From Flavobacteriales bacterium (GTDB lineage: Bacteria; Bacteroidota; Bacteroidia; Flavobacteriales_F; PHOS-HE28): 64,000 bases of DNA. The stretch covers positions 186,001-250,000 of the forward strand of contig JAHBUK010000003.1 in the NCBI GenBank assembly GCA_019638115.1, in the 5' to 3' direction. Of this stretch, positions 43,401 to 50,712 are shown piece by piece (positions within the stretch are counted from its first letter, which is position 1; the number at the start of each line of letters is the position of its first letter). The position numbers were made by a program, and so were the translations under genes. The notes beneath the pieces are model-generated. The model worked only from the letters and a program-made list of their open reading frames with translations, did no database searches and was not told the origin of the DNA.

Positions 43401-44039
43401 CAAGGTGTTTCCCCCGGCCTGTATGGGGATGTTGTTGTCGGTGATGGAAGCCAGCACACTGATCCGATCGGACACACGCCCACTGAGTTCCAGGTTGAGG
43501 GTGGAGTTGACCGCAAGGTCCTGGTTGTTGCCGAAAAGCACGCCGCGCGAAATGCTGCCACTGCGGTTCAGGCCCTGCATGCCCAATAGGTCTCCCTGCT
43601 GTCTGGGGGGCACGTAGCGGAAGGGGTCGGTCAGGTCGGCATTCGGAGTGTACAGCCGGGCGGGGTCCTTGTGGTTGCGCACACCCTTCATCAGCAAAGG
43701 GAGCACCCGGTAGCGTACATACACGGAATCGACCTGGGGTCTGCTGCGCCAGACCAACGTTGCGTCATAGGGGTCAACGGTGTAGAGCCCTTCCCCGATC
43801 GGCAGGCCCGATGCGAACAGGTGCACGCTACCCGGAACAAGGCTCAGGGTGTCCAGCACCAGGCTGTCGCCGCTTACGGGCAGCCAGCGTTGCCTCAGGT
43901 TCGAGGGGTCCTGTGCATGTGCGTTGCCGGCCCACAACAACACGCTCAGCAGCCACACGCCGGCGGATCGGATCAGCCAACGTGCACCGCCGGTGTGGCA
44001 GATCGCCTTGATGCGGCGGCTGAAGGGCACAAGAGACAT
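40494..44039 (-). CDS. Large SprA-like outer-membrane protein of unknown function
   Basis: This is a 1181-residue protein. A signal peptide (LIRSAGVWLLSVLLWAGNAHAQ) follows the ATG at 44039. Typical strings are SRGVLFGNNQDLAVNSTLNLELSGRVSDRISV, DNNIPIQAGGNTLELQDFDQVFI, GQFARNVIQGVEGVQGPYRLRG, ENDYVIDYNTAEVTFTARRMI and VVEFQYSDKNYARS. These match a family of Bacteroidota barrel proteins related in pattern to SprA, the T9SS translocon. A DYNGNGIRELNEFE segment lies near residue 870. The remainder alternates in strands like a porin. It is likely an outer-membrane channel or biogenesis factor. It is divergent from a peptide-binding lipoprotein. Confidence 0.7.
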   Translation of the reverse strand: MSLVPFSRRIKAICHTGGARWLIRSAGVWLLSVLLWAGNAHAQDPSNLRQRWLPVSGDSLVLDTLSLVPGSVHLFASGLPIGEGLYTVDPYDATLVWRSRPQVDSVYVRYRVLPLLMKGVRNHKDPARLYTPNADLTDPFRYVPPRQQGDLLGMQGLNRSGSISRGVLFGNNQDLAVNSTLNLELSGRVSDRISVLASITDNNIPIQAGGNTLELQDFDQVFIKLYEEDDRATGNKWELIAGDFVLQRPNSHFLTYLKKTKGLGFTARHGAPGGGSSTSGGSIAISKGQFARNVIQGVEGVQGPYRLRGSIGEQFIVVLSGTERVFIDGQPMLRGQENDYVIDYNTAEVTFTARRMITKDRRIVVEFQYSDKNYARSLVRVENTTDMGATQLRLNVYSEQDHRNQSLQQQLSDTEREVLALAGDDPLAAAVPGVDSTGFASDQVLYRRTDSLGYGPVYVFSTDPEQAVYRLIFSQVSAGNGDYVQQEFTPNGRVFRWVAPDTVNGGIVRRGDHAPVRVLIPPRSQQLLTLALDHKFSQRTEGTVELAFSNNDLNTFSSADDKDNGGLAIMTRLSHAIPISARDTTMRLVIGGDIESTSIDFKPLERYRAVEFERNWNVQGLALAGEQLLAEARVGIAGRSFGQFGLGSGTFMVGDLYRGYKQQVVSNVRLGRSELIGTGSWLTTELPDRSDFLRHKGQLKHRFKRFSLGYADEHERNLFRSVESDALRPGSYQFHDWEVFIQSPDTSVTKWRLAGGQRMEQAWRDSSLVRSTMATSYSALFALNRNPRNRLATSFTYRSLAIVDSTLSAQRPEDTYLARVDYNLTLWKGVAVLSSFYEFGSGLEQQREYIYIEVPAGQGLYVWIDYNGNGIRELNEFELANFGYEANFLRVFVPSNSYVRVFSNQFSSSLDVRPGVRWAEAKGMKGVIGKFSDAASLRSDRKTGGQDVAAALNPFLPVVNDTSLTSQILSARNTLYYDRTSRTWSVDHTWQNDQSRTLLLNGFESRSRSFNTVRVRWNTTRHWTLDIESEQGRISNASDLLVGRTYAIDQESLRPRVTWQPNTSFRAILFMKVTEKRNQAEFGGETTTLRDLGMELRYNTAGKGSLLANFNLVGIDHDGEVNSSLGNELLGGLKPGTNATWSVSLQRNLSGNMQVDLTYNGRRSEGVPVVHVGGAQVRAFF

Positions 44040-44162
44040 ACGCTGCGTTGGGCCGAAAATTATCCCATTGGAGCGGGGTGGCGTGCATTCGGCCGCTTTC
44101 ATCTACGATCGGCTGTTGATCCCCAAGCGTGTGCTGCCTGCCATGGATGCATGTGGTGCCGA

Positions 44163-44170
44163 TACCTTGG
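44163..44170 (+). promoter_or_regulatory. -7 promoter element (TACCTTGG)
   Basis: TAnnTT-G match ending 8 bases before the ATG at 44179. It supports that start over much longer in-frame alternatives. Confidence 0.5.
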
Positions 44171-44178
44171 CATCGCAC

Positions 44179-45891
44179 ATGAGAACATCCCTGCAAGCCT
44201 GCCTGATCGTTGCGGCCTTGATGGTCAGCGCCTGCTCCAACGAACCGCCTCCGCGTGAACGCCTGGGGAAGGAAGGTCGCTACTACGGCGGCGTGTTCAA
44301 TGCCAACGAGTCCCAATCCTTGCGCGGCTTGTTCCCGCTGGGTATAACACAGGCCGCATCACAACGCATCGCAGCACAGGTGTACGAGGGCCTGGTGGCT
44401 TTCGATCAGAACGACCTTTCGCTGGTGCCCGCTTTGGCCAACTCCTGGTCAGTGGATGCCACCGGAACGGTGTACACTTTCTCGTTGCGCAAGGGTGTGC
44501 GCTTCCACGACGACCCCTGTTTCCCGGATGGAAAGGGCAGGTTGGTCACTGCCGAGGATGTGATCATGTGCTTCAAGGAACTTTGCACCTACAAGAACAC
44601 CAACCAGATGTTCTGGTTGGTGCAGGGTCGTATAGCGGGTGCGGATGAGCACTACGAGGCCACCCGCACCGGTGTTGTGCCCAAGGATATCGAGGGCATT
44701 CAATTGGTGGACGACCATACGGTGCGCTTCACGCTCACCGCGCCTTGGCCTGGCTTCCTTCAGGCGCTGGCCCACCAGGGCACGTGGGTGTATCCGGAGG
44801 AATTGACAGCGCATTACAAGGATGCCGCACTGTGGCGCATGGTGGGTACCGGGCCTTTCCGCCTGAAGACCTTCAAGGAGGGGGAGGTGCTGATCCTGGA
44901 GCGGAACTCCGATTATTGGGGGGAAGATGAGCATGGTAACCAACTTCCTTTTCTGGATGCGGTGCGGATCACCTTCGTTCAGGACAAGAAGCGTGAACTG
45001 GACGAGTTCGAGAAAGGGAACCTGAGCATGGTGTATGAGCTACCGGTGGATCGCACCGATGTGCTCCGGACCTTTTCTGACGGACGCTTCCAAGTGCAGG
45101 ATGTGCCGGCATTCACCACGCAGTTCTACGGCATCAACGCACGGCTTGAGCCATTCACGGACGTACGTGTGCGCCGCGCCTTTTCCATGGTCATCGATCG
45201 CCGGTTCCTGGTGGACAGCGTGTTGATGGGACTGGGTTATCCTGCAATGCGAGGTGTGGTACCGCCCGGATTTGCCGGGTACCCTTATGATACCGTTCCG
45301 GAAACGCACTTCGATCCCGTTGCTGCGCGTGCACTGCTTGCGGAGGCGGGCTACCCCAATGGAATCGGCTTGCCCACCATTCACCTGCAAGTGAACCGGG
45401 GCGCTGGTTATGTGGAAGTGGCCACCTCCGTGCAGGCCATGTTGGAGTCCCATTTGGGGGCACGGGTGGTTACCTCCTTGCTGCCACTGGACCAACACTA
45501 TCAGCGCATTGAGCAAGGTCGCTCGTTGTTCTGGCGTGAAGGGTGGATCGCTGACCATCCGGATCCGGAGAATTTCCTGGCACTGTTCCACGGCAAGCAA
45601 GTGCCTGCCGACACCGCCTTGCCGTCCACCTTGAACAGCACCCGGTACAACGAACCGCGTTTCGACGCCCTGTTCATGGAAGCGCAGCGCACCACGGATG
45701 TGGCCGCGCGCCTGCAACTGCTCGCGCAGGCGGAACGCGTGTTGATGGGTGATGCGGTGGTGATCCCGCTGTACCACGAACGGTCCGTGCGTTTGCTGCA
45801 GAACTGGGTGCAAGAGCTACCCATCAATGGCCTGGAGTACCGCTTGTTGCGGGGGGTCTGGTTCGACCCGAAGCAGCGCAAAGGCGCATGA
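44179..45891 (+). CDS. Family 5 extracellular solute-binding lipoprotein
   Basis: This 570-residue lipoprotein is of the oligopeptide/nickel-binding (SBP_bac_5) family. A lipobox ends the signal (CLIVAALMVSACSNEPP). Family signatures follow: IAAQVYEGLVAFDQNDLSLVPALANSWSVDATGTVYTFSLRKGVRFHDD, LVTAEDVIMCFKEL, RMVGTGPFRLKTFKEGEVLILERNSDYWG and RVRRAFSMVIDRRFLVDSVLMGLG. No permease or ATPase genes adjoin it, so it may serve a transporter encoded elsewhere or act in envelope peptide handling. ATG 44179 is preferred because the signal peptide and the -7 element coincide there. Confidence 0.9.
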   Translation: MRTSLQACLIVAALMVSACSNEPPPRERLGKEGRYYGGVFNANESQSLRGLFPLGITQAASQRIAAQVYEGLVAFDQNDLSLVPALANSWSVDATGTVYTFSLRKGVRFHDDPCFPDGKGRLVTAEDVIMCFKELCTYKNTNQMFWLVQGRIAGADEHYEATRTGVVPKDIEGIQLVDDHTVRFTLTAPWPGFLQALAHQGTWVYPEELTAHYKDAALWRMVGTGPFRLKTFKEGEVLILERNSDYWGEDEHGNQLPFLDAVRITFVQDKKRELDEFEKGNLSMVYELPVDRTDVLRTFSDGRFQVQDVPAFTTQFYGINARLEPFTDVRVRRAFSMVIDRRFLVDSVLMGLGYPAMRGVVPPGFAGYPYDTVPETHFDPVAARALLAEAGYPNGIGLPTIHLQVNRGAGYVEVATSVQAMLESHLGARVVTSLLPLDQHYQRIEQGRSLFWREGWIADHPDPENFLALFHGKQVPADTALPSTLNSTRYNEPRFDALFMEAQRTTDVAARLQLLAQAERVLMGDAVVIPLYHERSVRLLQNWVQELPINGLEYRLLRGVWFDPKQRKGA

Positions 45892-45932
45892 GCCACTGCT
45901 GAGCCGGTGAATAAGTTCCGAACGTATGCGAG

Positions 45933-46184
45933 GTGCAGCAACGCATCTCCAACCGAGCGGGGATGGACTACGTCTTAGTTGCCGACCAAACAATTGACGG
46001 TAGAGAAAGTGGGTCTGTTCATGATCTCTTCAAACTTGGCCCCGGTCTCTTTGCCGGCCATGTTTTGCCTGAAGACCACCCATGGACACTGTTACGGGAT
46101 GACCTGATCGCGTCGGAACGAAGTACAGCCAAGGGATACATCGTTCAAGAGATCCTTGAATACGCTCAAAAGAGGAGGCCATGA
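45933..46184 (+). CDS. Small protein of unknown function, AT-richer than neighbours
   Basis: This is an 83-residue frame from a GTG; an ATG at 45963 (MDYVLVADQ) is an equally good start. Its sequence (TIDGRESGSVHDLFKLGPGLFAG, WTLLRDDLIASERSTAKG) matches no family I know. Codon use is less GC-biased than in the flanking genes. It overlaps, by ATGA, a second short frame with a strong AGGAGG site. This looks like the first gene of a small, possibly transferred, operon. Confidence 0.45.
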   Translation: MQQRISNRAGMDYVLVADQTIDGRESGSVHDLFKLGPGLFAGHVLPEDHPWTLLRDDLIASERSTAKGYIVQEILEYAQKRRP

Positions 46185-46243
46185 ACAAGGTCCAAGCCTA
46201 CGTGGCGCGCGAAGTGTGGCGCTGGTCCGCTATGGCGCGGTGA
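46181..46243 (+). pseudogene. Truncated second gene of the small operon
   Basis: This 20-codon frame starts in the ATGA overlap with the preceding gene and has AGAGGAGG 2 bases upstream of its ATG, a ribosome-binding site rare in this window. It stops after MNKVQAYVAREVWRWSAMAR, and its 3' part overlaps the convergent gene's end. This suggests the downstream gene was cut off by a rearrangement. Confidence 0.35.
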
Positions 46244-46947
46244 ATGAGCAGCCTGCCCAAGGGAATGCGAGTCTCCATGAAGGGGATGTTCTGCGGGGCC
46301 TCCAATACGAACGTTGCCGCATTGGGCATGTCCCTGTGCAGCTTCAATAAGGATGATCGAATGCGGTCGTAGGTGTTGGAAAGGCTAACGGTGCAGGTGG
46401 TCACATACCGGGTTATCACGGAGCGATGAGCATCCTGCCCTGAACGGCCCTGCACCAAGGGTATGGTGTAGTTGTAGACCCGCGCTTCGCAACCGTCGCG
46501 CACCAGCAGCCAACCTTCCGAAAGGTTCAGGGGCTGCACGCCTATGGGTTCAAGGCGCATGCGTGCTTGCAGTTCCTGCCGCAGCTCCTCACCGTGCGCA
46601 AGGGTCCGTTGCAGCCCGGGCAAAGCCAGTTCCACCACGGTGTTTATCACTCCCATTTCAGCATTCTCGGCAGGGGCTTCATACACCGGCTTGCCGGTAT
46701 GTGGGTCAAAGCCGAGCAAGGGGCCGTGCAACTCGCGTTGCAGCTCCTGCTTGCGTTCGCGCAAGCGGGTAAGCTCGGTCAGGTGCATCTGCAATTCGGC
46801 CAGGTAGGGGTAAAGCTTGTGCTCTTTGAACCGGGCGTGTACGCGTTGCAGGTAGGCCAGCAGCAGGTACTCCTTCAATTCCACATCGAAGGCAGGGCGT
46901 ATGGCCCAATCCAATGGGAGGTGCTGGCTGTTCGGTCCGTTCATCAT
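46198..46947 (-). CDS. Conserved-type cytoplasmic protein of unknown function
   Basis: This is a 249-residue protein with no signal peptide. The N-terminus (LPLDWAIRPAFDVELKEYLLLAYLQRVHARFKEHKLYPYLAEL) is a long helix, followed by RLRERKQELQRELHGPLLGFD, a coiled-coil segment. The C-terminal half is mixed, with LSEGWLLVRDGCEARVYNYTIP and FVLEAPQNIPFMETRIPLGRLLIH. I recall related proteins from Bacteroidota genomes but no function. It is divergent from the OmpA lipoprotein at 47047. Its last residues overlap the truncated gene at 46181-46243 and may not be original. Confidence 0.65.
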   Translation of the reverse strand: MMNGPNSQHLPLDWAIRPAFDVELKEYLLLAYLQRVHARFKEHKLYPYLAELQMHLTELTRLRERKQELQRELHGPLLGFDPHTGKPVYEAPAENAEMGVINTVVELALPGLQRTLAHGEELRQELQARMRLEPIGVQPLNLSEGWLLVRDGCEARVYNYTIPLVQGRSGQDAHRSVITRYVTTCTVSLSNTYDRIRSSLLKLHRDMPNAATFVLEAPQNIPFMETRIPLGRLLIHRAIADQRHTSRAT

Positions 46948-47046
46948 GCTCGTCCGCTTGGAACGCCTTGTTCAAAAATAATGTTGCCGCACACTTCATC
47001 CGCCAAGCCCGTTCAGACCTTTGTACTACCCGAAAGCCCCCGATCC

Positions 47047-48012
47047 ATGCGTAAGTCCATCGTGCTTTTCATCCTGCCCCTTTTGCTCGCCGTAGGCTGC
47101 GTACCAGCGCGGAAATACGAAGAGGCCAATGCCCGCAACAAGGCCATGCAGGCTGAAGTGGACGGCGCGAACGCCCGCGCCCGCGATGCGCAAGCCCAAT
47201 TGGACGATATGAAGAGTGGTATGGAGGAAACACAGCGCCGCTTGGTCAGGCTTCAGCAGGATACGGCCGTGCTGGGAACGTCCCTGCGCCAGATGACCAT
47301 CCAGTACGACAAGATCAACGCCTTGAACAACGAGCTGCTGGAGAAGTACAACAAGTTGATGGCCGGCCATGGAAGCGAGAACCGCAAGTTGCTCTCCGAC
47401 CTGGAAGCGCTGCGCCTCGATCTGATGAACCGCGAGGATTCGCTGGGTGCGCTGAGCAAGCGCGTGAACGAGAAGCAAACGGCACTTGCTGACCGCGAAG
47501 CGAAGCTGGCTGAATTGCAGGCGGAGATCGCCGCAAAGGATGCTGCCATGAAGGGCTTGAAGGACCGCGTGAGCGCTGCCTTGCTCGGCTTTGAAGGCAA
47601 AGGACTGACCGTGGAACAGCGCCAGGGCCGCATCTATGTGAGCATGGACAACAAGCTCCTTTTCTCCAGCGGCAGTTACTCTGTGGACGCCAAGGGCAGG
47701 GAGATCATCGTGAAGCTTGCCAAAGCGATCGAAAGTGAGCAGGAGCTCAACATTCTGGTGGAAGGCCACACCGATACCGATCGCGTGAGCGGGGGGGGAG
47801 CGCTAAAGGATAACTGGGACCTGAGCGTGATGCGTGCCACCAGTGTGGTACGGATCCTTCAGGAGAACAGTGTTATTGACCCTTTGCGCATCACCGCGGC
47901 CGGCAGGGGCGAGTACCTCCCGATAGACCCCAGCGACAAAGCCAAGAACCGGCGCATCGAGATCATCCTCGCACCTGACCTAAAGGAGCTCTACGAGATG
48001 GTGCGCGATTGA
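47047..48012 (+). CDS. OmpA-family coiled-coil lipoprotein
   Basis: This is a 321-residue peptidoglycan-associated lipoprotein. The signal KSIVLFILPLLLAVGCVPARKYEE gives a lipidated Cys18. A long coiled coil (about residues 25-185) is followed by the OmpA domain (about 190-315), with LLFSSGSYSVDAKG, ELNILVEGHTDTDRVSGGG, WDLSVMRATSVVRILQEN and DPSDKAKNRRIEIILAPD. It probably tethers the outer membrane to the cell wall. A GACCTTTG -7-like element lies 23 bases upstream. The long upstream frame to 46567 is only read-through. Confidence 0.9.
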   Translation: MRKSIVLFILPLLLAVGCVPARKYEEANARNKAMQAEVDGANARARDAQAQLDDMKSGMEETQRRLVRLQQDTAVLGTSLRQMTIQYDKINALNNELLEKYNKLMAGHGSENRKLLSDLEALRLDLMNREDSLGALSKRVNEKQTALADREAKLAELQAEIAAKDAAMKGLKDRVSAALLGFEGKGLTVEQRQGRIYVSMDNKLLFSSGSYSVDAKGREIIVKLAKAIESEQELNILVEGHTDTDRVSGGGALKDNWDLSVMRATSVVRILQENSVIDPLRITAAGRGEYLPIDPSDKAKNRRIEIILAPDLKELYEMVRD

Positions 48013-48150
48013 GGGAATTCCCTTGGTCATGCGGCAAGCACAGGCCGCACCATCGTACCCGGAATATCCGTGCGTCAGGAAGTTTCGGAGGGTAAGGTGG
48101 ACGCGCCCCCTCACCCTCCCTTCACTTCCCACGGAGGTTCAGCCAGAGTA

Positions 48151-48311
48151 GAAGCCATCCCAAAATAGTTTTTGGCAGCGAGCCGGAGGGATTTTGCGGC
48201 CAGCCAAGGCGTGAAATCCGCGCATAGCTGGATGCTCTGTAAGGGTTGAGCAACGATGGATGGCCGAAAAAGGCCCCGGCGCAGCCCGAAGGATTATTTT
48301 GAGATGGCTTC
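48151..48311. repeat. MITE-like element with 17-bp terminal inverted repeats
   Basis: GAAGCCATCCCAAAATA (48151-48167) and TATTTTGAGATGGCTTC (48295-48311) match as inverted repeats at 16 of 17 positions. The 127 bases between hold further partial symmetry (GCCGGAGGGATTTT against CCCGAAGGATTA). No transposase is encoded. Together with a GGAGGGTAAGG/CCTCACCCTCCC inverted block at about 48088-48120, it accounts for the gene-free stretch 48013-48318. No target-site duplication is obvious. Confidence 0.55.
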
Positions 48312-48318
48312 CAGCCTT

Positions 48319-48735
48319 CTACGACATGCTCGGCACTTCCATGCCGTTCAGCAGCCATTCCCGGGCATCCCCTTCCTCCAAGAACACACGTGTAGGGTGT
48401 GGGCGTGGGTGATAACGGAAGTAGATCTCCAGCAAACGCTGGTTGAATCCGGAGTTGGCCACGAAGGCCAGCCGACGGCTGTTCGCACAACCTCCGTTCA
48501 GTTGGTTGTGGTCCGATGCCAACAGGTTCAGCTCGAAATCCAGGTCAGCAGGCACGGAGGCCAGTATGTCCGGGGTATCCATGCCGCATAGTGCCCGTTT
48601 GGCAGTGATGAATTCGCCGACCCCCTCCGCATCCAACTTCACATCCGGCTTGATCCGAAGCTCGATCAGCTCCTTGGAGACGCGCTCCACGGTGGCGTGA
48701 CGGGTCTCGATCAGTTGTTTCGGTGTGTTCTGCAT
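48319..48735 (-). CDS. Protein of unknown function under an operator-like palindrome
   Basis: This is a 138-residue protein starting QNTPKQLIETRHATVERVSKELIELRIK, with an acidic middle and RRLAFVANSGFNQRLLEIYFRYHP near the end. No domain is recognised. The ATG at 48735 is 4 bases after a TACCTTTG element on the minus strand, so the transcript should be leaderless. A perfect palindrome overlaps the promoter just upstream, and its product could be autoregulated. Its 3' end abuts the MITE-like element. Confidence 0.6.
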   Translation of the reverse strand: MQNTPKQLIETRHATVERVSKELIELRIKPDVKLDAEGVGEFITAKRALCGMDTPDILASVPADLDFELNLLASDHNQLNGGCANSRRLAFVANSGFNQRLLEIYFRYHPRPHPTRVFLEEGDAREWLLNGMEVPSMS

Positions 48736-48739
48736 GGCG

Positions 48740-48767
48740 CAAAGGTATTTGGTATGCGTGCATACCA
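48740..48767 (-). promoter_or_regulatory. Promoter with overlapping operator palindrome
   Basis: TACCTTTG (48740-48747, minus strand) is followed upstream by TGGTATGCGTGCATACCA (48750-48767), an inverted repeat with two 8-bp arms and a 2-base centre. A repressor bound there would occlude the -7 to -33 spacer. This is the most convincing operator in the window. Confidence 0.6.
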
Positions 48768-48890
48768 TCATGGTCCGTGGTGCTTACAAGTCATTCATTG
48801 TCAAGAATTAACGTTTGGTGACAATGAGCCCGATGCCGTCCTTTGTGCTGGTAGCTTCTTTTGCTTCGGGCTACTGGTCGATCGGTTACC

Positions 48891-49670
48891 ATGTGGTTCG
48901 CAGTACTTGCACTTTTGGCCCTCCTTGTTTGGCGGGTGCTGGTCCTTGCGGCAAAACGACGAGCTGCTCCATCGCCGGCATTGCCCGCTGCATGGCGGAT
49001 GATCCTGGAAGGCAAGGTCACGTTCTACAAGCAACTTGACCATGACGATCGCAAGCGCTTCGAGGATCGTATCATGCGCTTTATGGCCGATGTGCGCATC
49101 ACCGGAGTGAGCACCGAAGTGAGCGATGAGGACAGGCTGTTGGTGGCTGCCAGTGCCGTCATCCCCATCTTCGGCTTTCCGCAGTGGCAATACCGTGGCC
49201 TGCGCGAAGTGCTCCTCTATCCTTCGGCCTTCAACGAGCGTTACGCGGTTACCGGTGGTGGAAGGAACAGACTGGGCCAAGTGGGCAGTGGCACCATGGG
49301 TGGCAAGATGATCCTATCGCGCCCGGCTTTGTTGCAGGGCTTCTCCAACGAGACCAGCAAGAGCCATGTGGGCATCCACGAATTCGTGCATCTGCTGGAC
49401 AAGGCCGATGGTATGGTGGATGGCCTGCCTGAAGCATTGCTTGAGCGTCAATACGCACTCCCTTGGATGAAGCTCATGCAAGAGAAGATCAAAGGGATCC
49501 ACGCTGGCAAGTCCGACATCGATCCATATGGAGGCACCGAGGAGGCGGAATTCTTCCCCGTGGTGAGCGAATACTTCTTCAAGCGGCCCAAGCTGCTGAA
49601 GCGCAAACACCCAAGGTTGTATGCCAAGCTGGAGCGGATCTTCCGGCAGGACCCTGCGGGATTCGCGTAG
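48891..49670 (+). CDS. M90-family zinc peptidase, MtfA-like
   Basis: This 259-residue peptidase is of the MtfA/DgsA-antirepressor family. An N-terminal membrane anchor (FAVLALLALLVWRVLVLAA) is followed by the zinc motif HEFVH in SKSHVGIHEFVHLLDKADG. The third ligand is likely in EEAEFFPVVSEYFF. ATG 48891 puts the anchor at the very N-terminus; the longer start adds 10 residues. In enterobacteria MtfA binds the Mlc repressor of glucose uptake; this does not transfer directly to Bacteroidota. Confidence 0.9.
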   Translation: MWFAVLALLALLVWRVLVLAAKRRAAPSPALPAAWRMILEGKVTFYKQLDHDDRKRFEDRIMRFMADVRITGVSTEVSDEDRLLVAASAVIPIFGFPQWQYRGLREVLLYPSAFNERYAVTGGGRNRLGQVGSGTMGGKMILSRPALLQGFSNETSKSHVGIHEFVHLLDKADGMVDGLPEALLERQYALPWMKLMQEKIKGIHAGKSDIDPYGGTEEAEFFPVVSEYFFKRPKLLKRKHPRLYAKLERIFRQDPAGFA

Positions 49671-49679
49671 TACGGATCT

Positions 49680-50555
49680 TCAGTGCTTGTGCCCGGGCTC
49701 CCAGATCAAGCGCGTGAACATGCTGAAGCGCTCGTTCTCCCGGTCAATGGGTATGCCCGTAACGATGCCCACCAGAAAATTCTCGGCAATGCTCACGCGC
49801 ATCTGTGGGCGAAGCGTTCCGTCGAAATCCTTGCCGTCAAACTCCTTGTTGAACTCAAGGCCTACGAAGTTGCGCGTGCCGGGTATCATGTAGTGAAGGT
49901 TCGAGTTCACCTCGTACACGCTATGCGTGTGTCGCGTGGCAAAGTCCCTTTCCATGCGCGGACCCGTGTATACCAGGGTGTGCCAATTGGTGCCCCACCG
50001 TTTGGCCGCTATGAAGAACGGGTTGAACACGTTCCCGGTCACCAATGGTGATCCGAAACGATCGAACGGAGACAGCTCGAACTCGTTGATATAGCCTATG
50101 GCGAGGGTGGTGGCGATCTTCTCATTCACCAGAAAGGACCACTGTGCAGCCAGCTTCAGGCTTTCCATCCGGTTGGAAGGACGGCTATCAACAGCCCCGT
50201 TCCGCGCTTGGCCGAAGAAGGTGAAGGGGGTTTCGATCTCCAAGCCCAAGCGGTCGGCAATGGCCCATTCATACTCCACCAACATTTCATAGCTGTCATA
50301 GCCCAGCTTGTCGGTCACCCCGAAGCCGAAGTTCCATTCCTTCTCGCCCTTGCGTGCACCGAGGTCACGGATCAGATCGATGTAAAGAGGTTCGGCATGC
50401 AGCACCTTCACCCGTTCGCCGGGTACGCGTTCAACTTCGGCAATGAACAAGCTGTCCAGGCGCTCATTGAGGTCTGTGCGACTGCTGTCAGGCACTTGCG
50501 CATAGGCTGAAGTAGCCCCCAGAAAGATGATCGAGAAGAATGCTGAACGGACCAT
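49680..50555 (-). CDS. Outer-membrane beta-barrel protein
   Basis: This is a 291-residue exported protein with signal peptide RSAFFSIIFLGATSAYAQ. The mature part is strand-rich: KEWNFGFGVTDKLGYDSYEMLVEYEWAIADRLGLEIETPFTF, LKLAAQWSFLVNEKIATTLAIGYINEF and HYMIPGTRNFVGLEFNKEF, ending FSMFTRLIWEPGHKH. The alternation and terminal aromatic strand fit a small barrel. The HAEPLYIDLIRDLGARKGEKEWN segment is conserved in a Bacteroidota family I know only as hypothetical. ATG 50555 is chosen for the signal peptide. Confidence 0.7.
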   Translation of the reverse strand: MVRSAFFSIIFLGATSAYAQVPDSSRTDLNERLDSLFIAEVERVPGERVKVLHAEPLYIDLIRDLGARKGEKEWNFGFGVTDKLGYDSYEMLVEYEWAIADRLGLEIETPFTFFGQARNGAVDSRPSNRMESLKLAAQWSFLVNEKIATTLAIGYINEFELSPFDRFGSPLVTGNVFNPFFIAAKRWGTNWHTLVYTGPRMERDFATRHTHSVYEVNSNLHYMIPGTRNFVGLEFNKEFDGKDFDGTLRPQMRVSIAENFLVGIVTGIPIDRENERFSMFTRLIWEPGHKH

Positions 50556-50712
50556 TGGGTCGACATGTACGGCGCAGTGCGCAAAAGTGTACATCCACGC
50601 ATGAACAGTCGTGCTACGGCGCGGGCTTTTGGGCTTTCTTAACGTTCGCAACAAGGGCCGCATGGTGATCTGTGGTCGGTGTACCTTTCAAGCTCAAACC
50701 CCGATAGGTAGC

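Noticed and set aside
41898-43589. 563-codon frame antisense to the SprA-like gene
   Set aside because: Mirrors a certain coding region and shows shadow-type composition.
48122-48490. 122-codon minus-strand frame across the MITE-like element
   Set aside because: It reads through the repeat and into the neighbouring gene's other strand; no promoter or family match.
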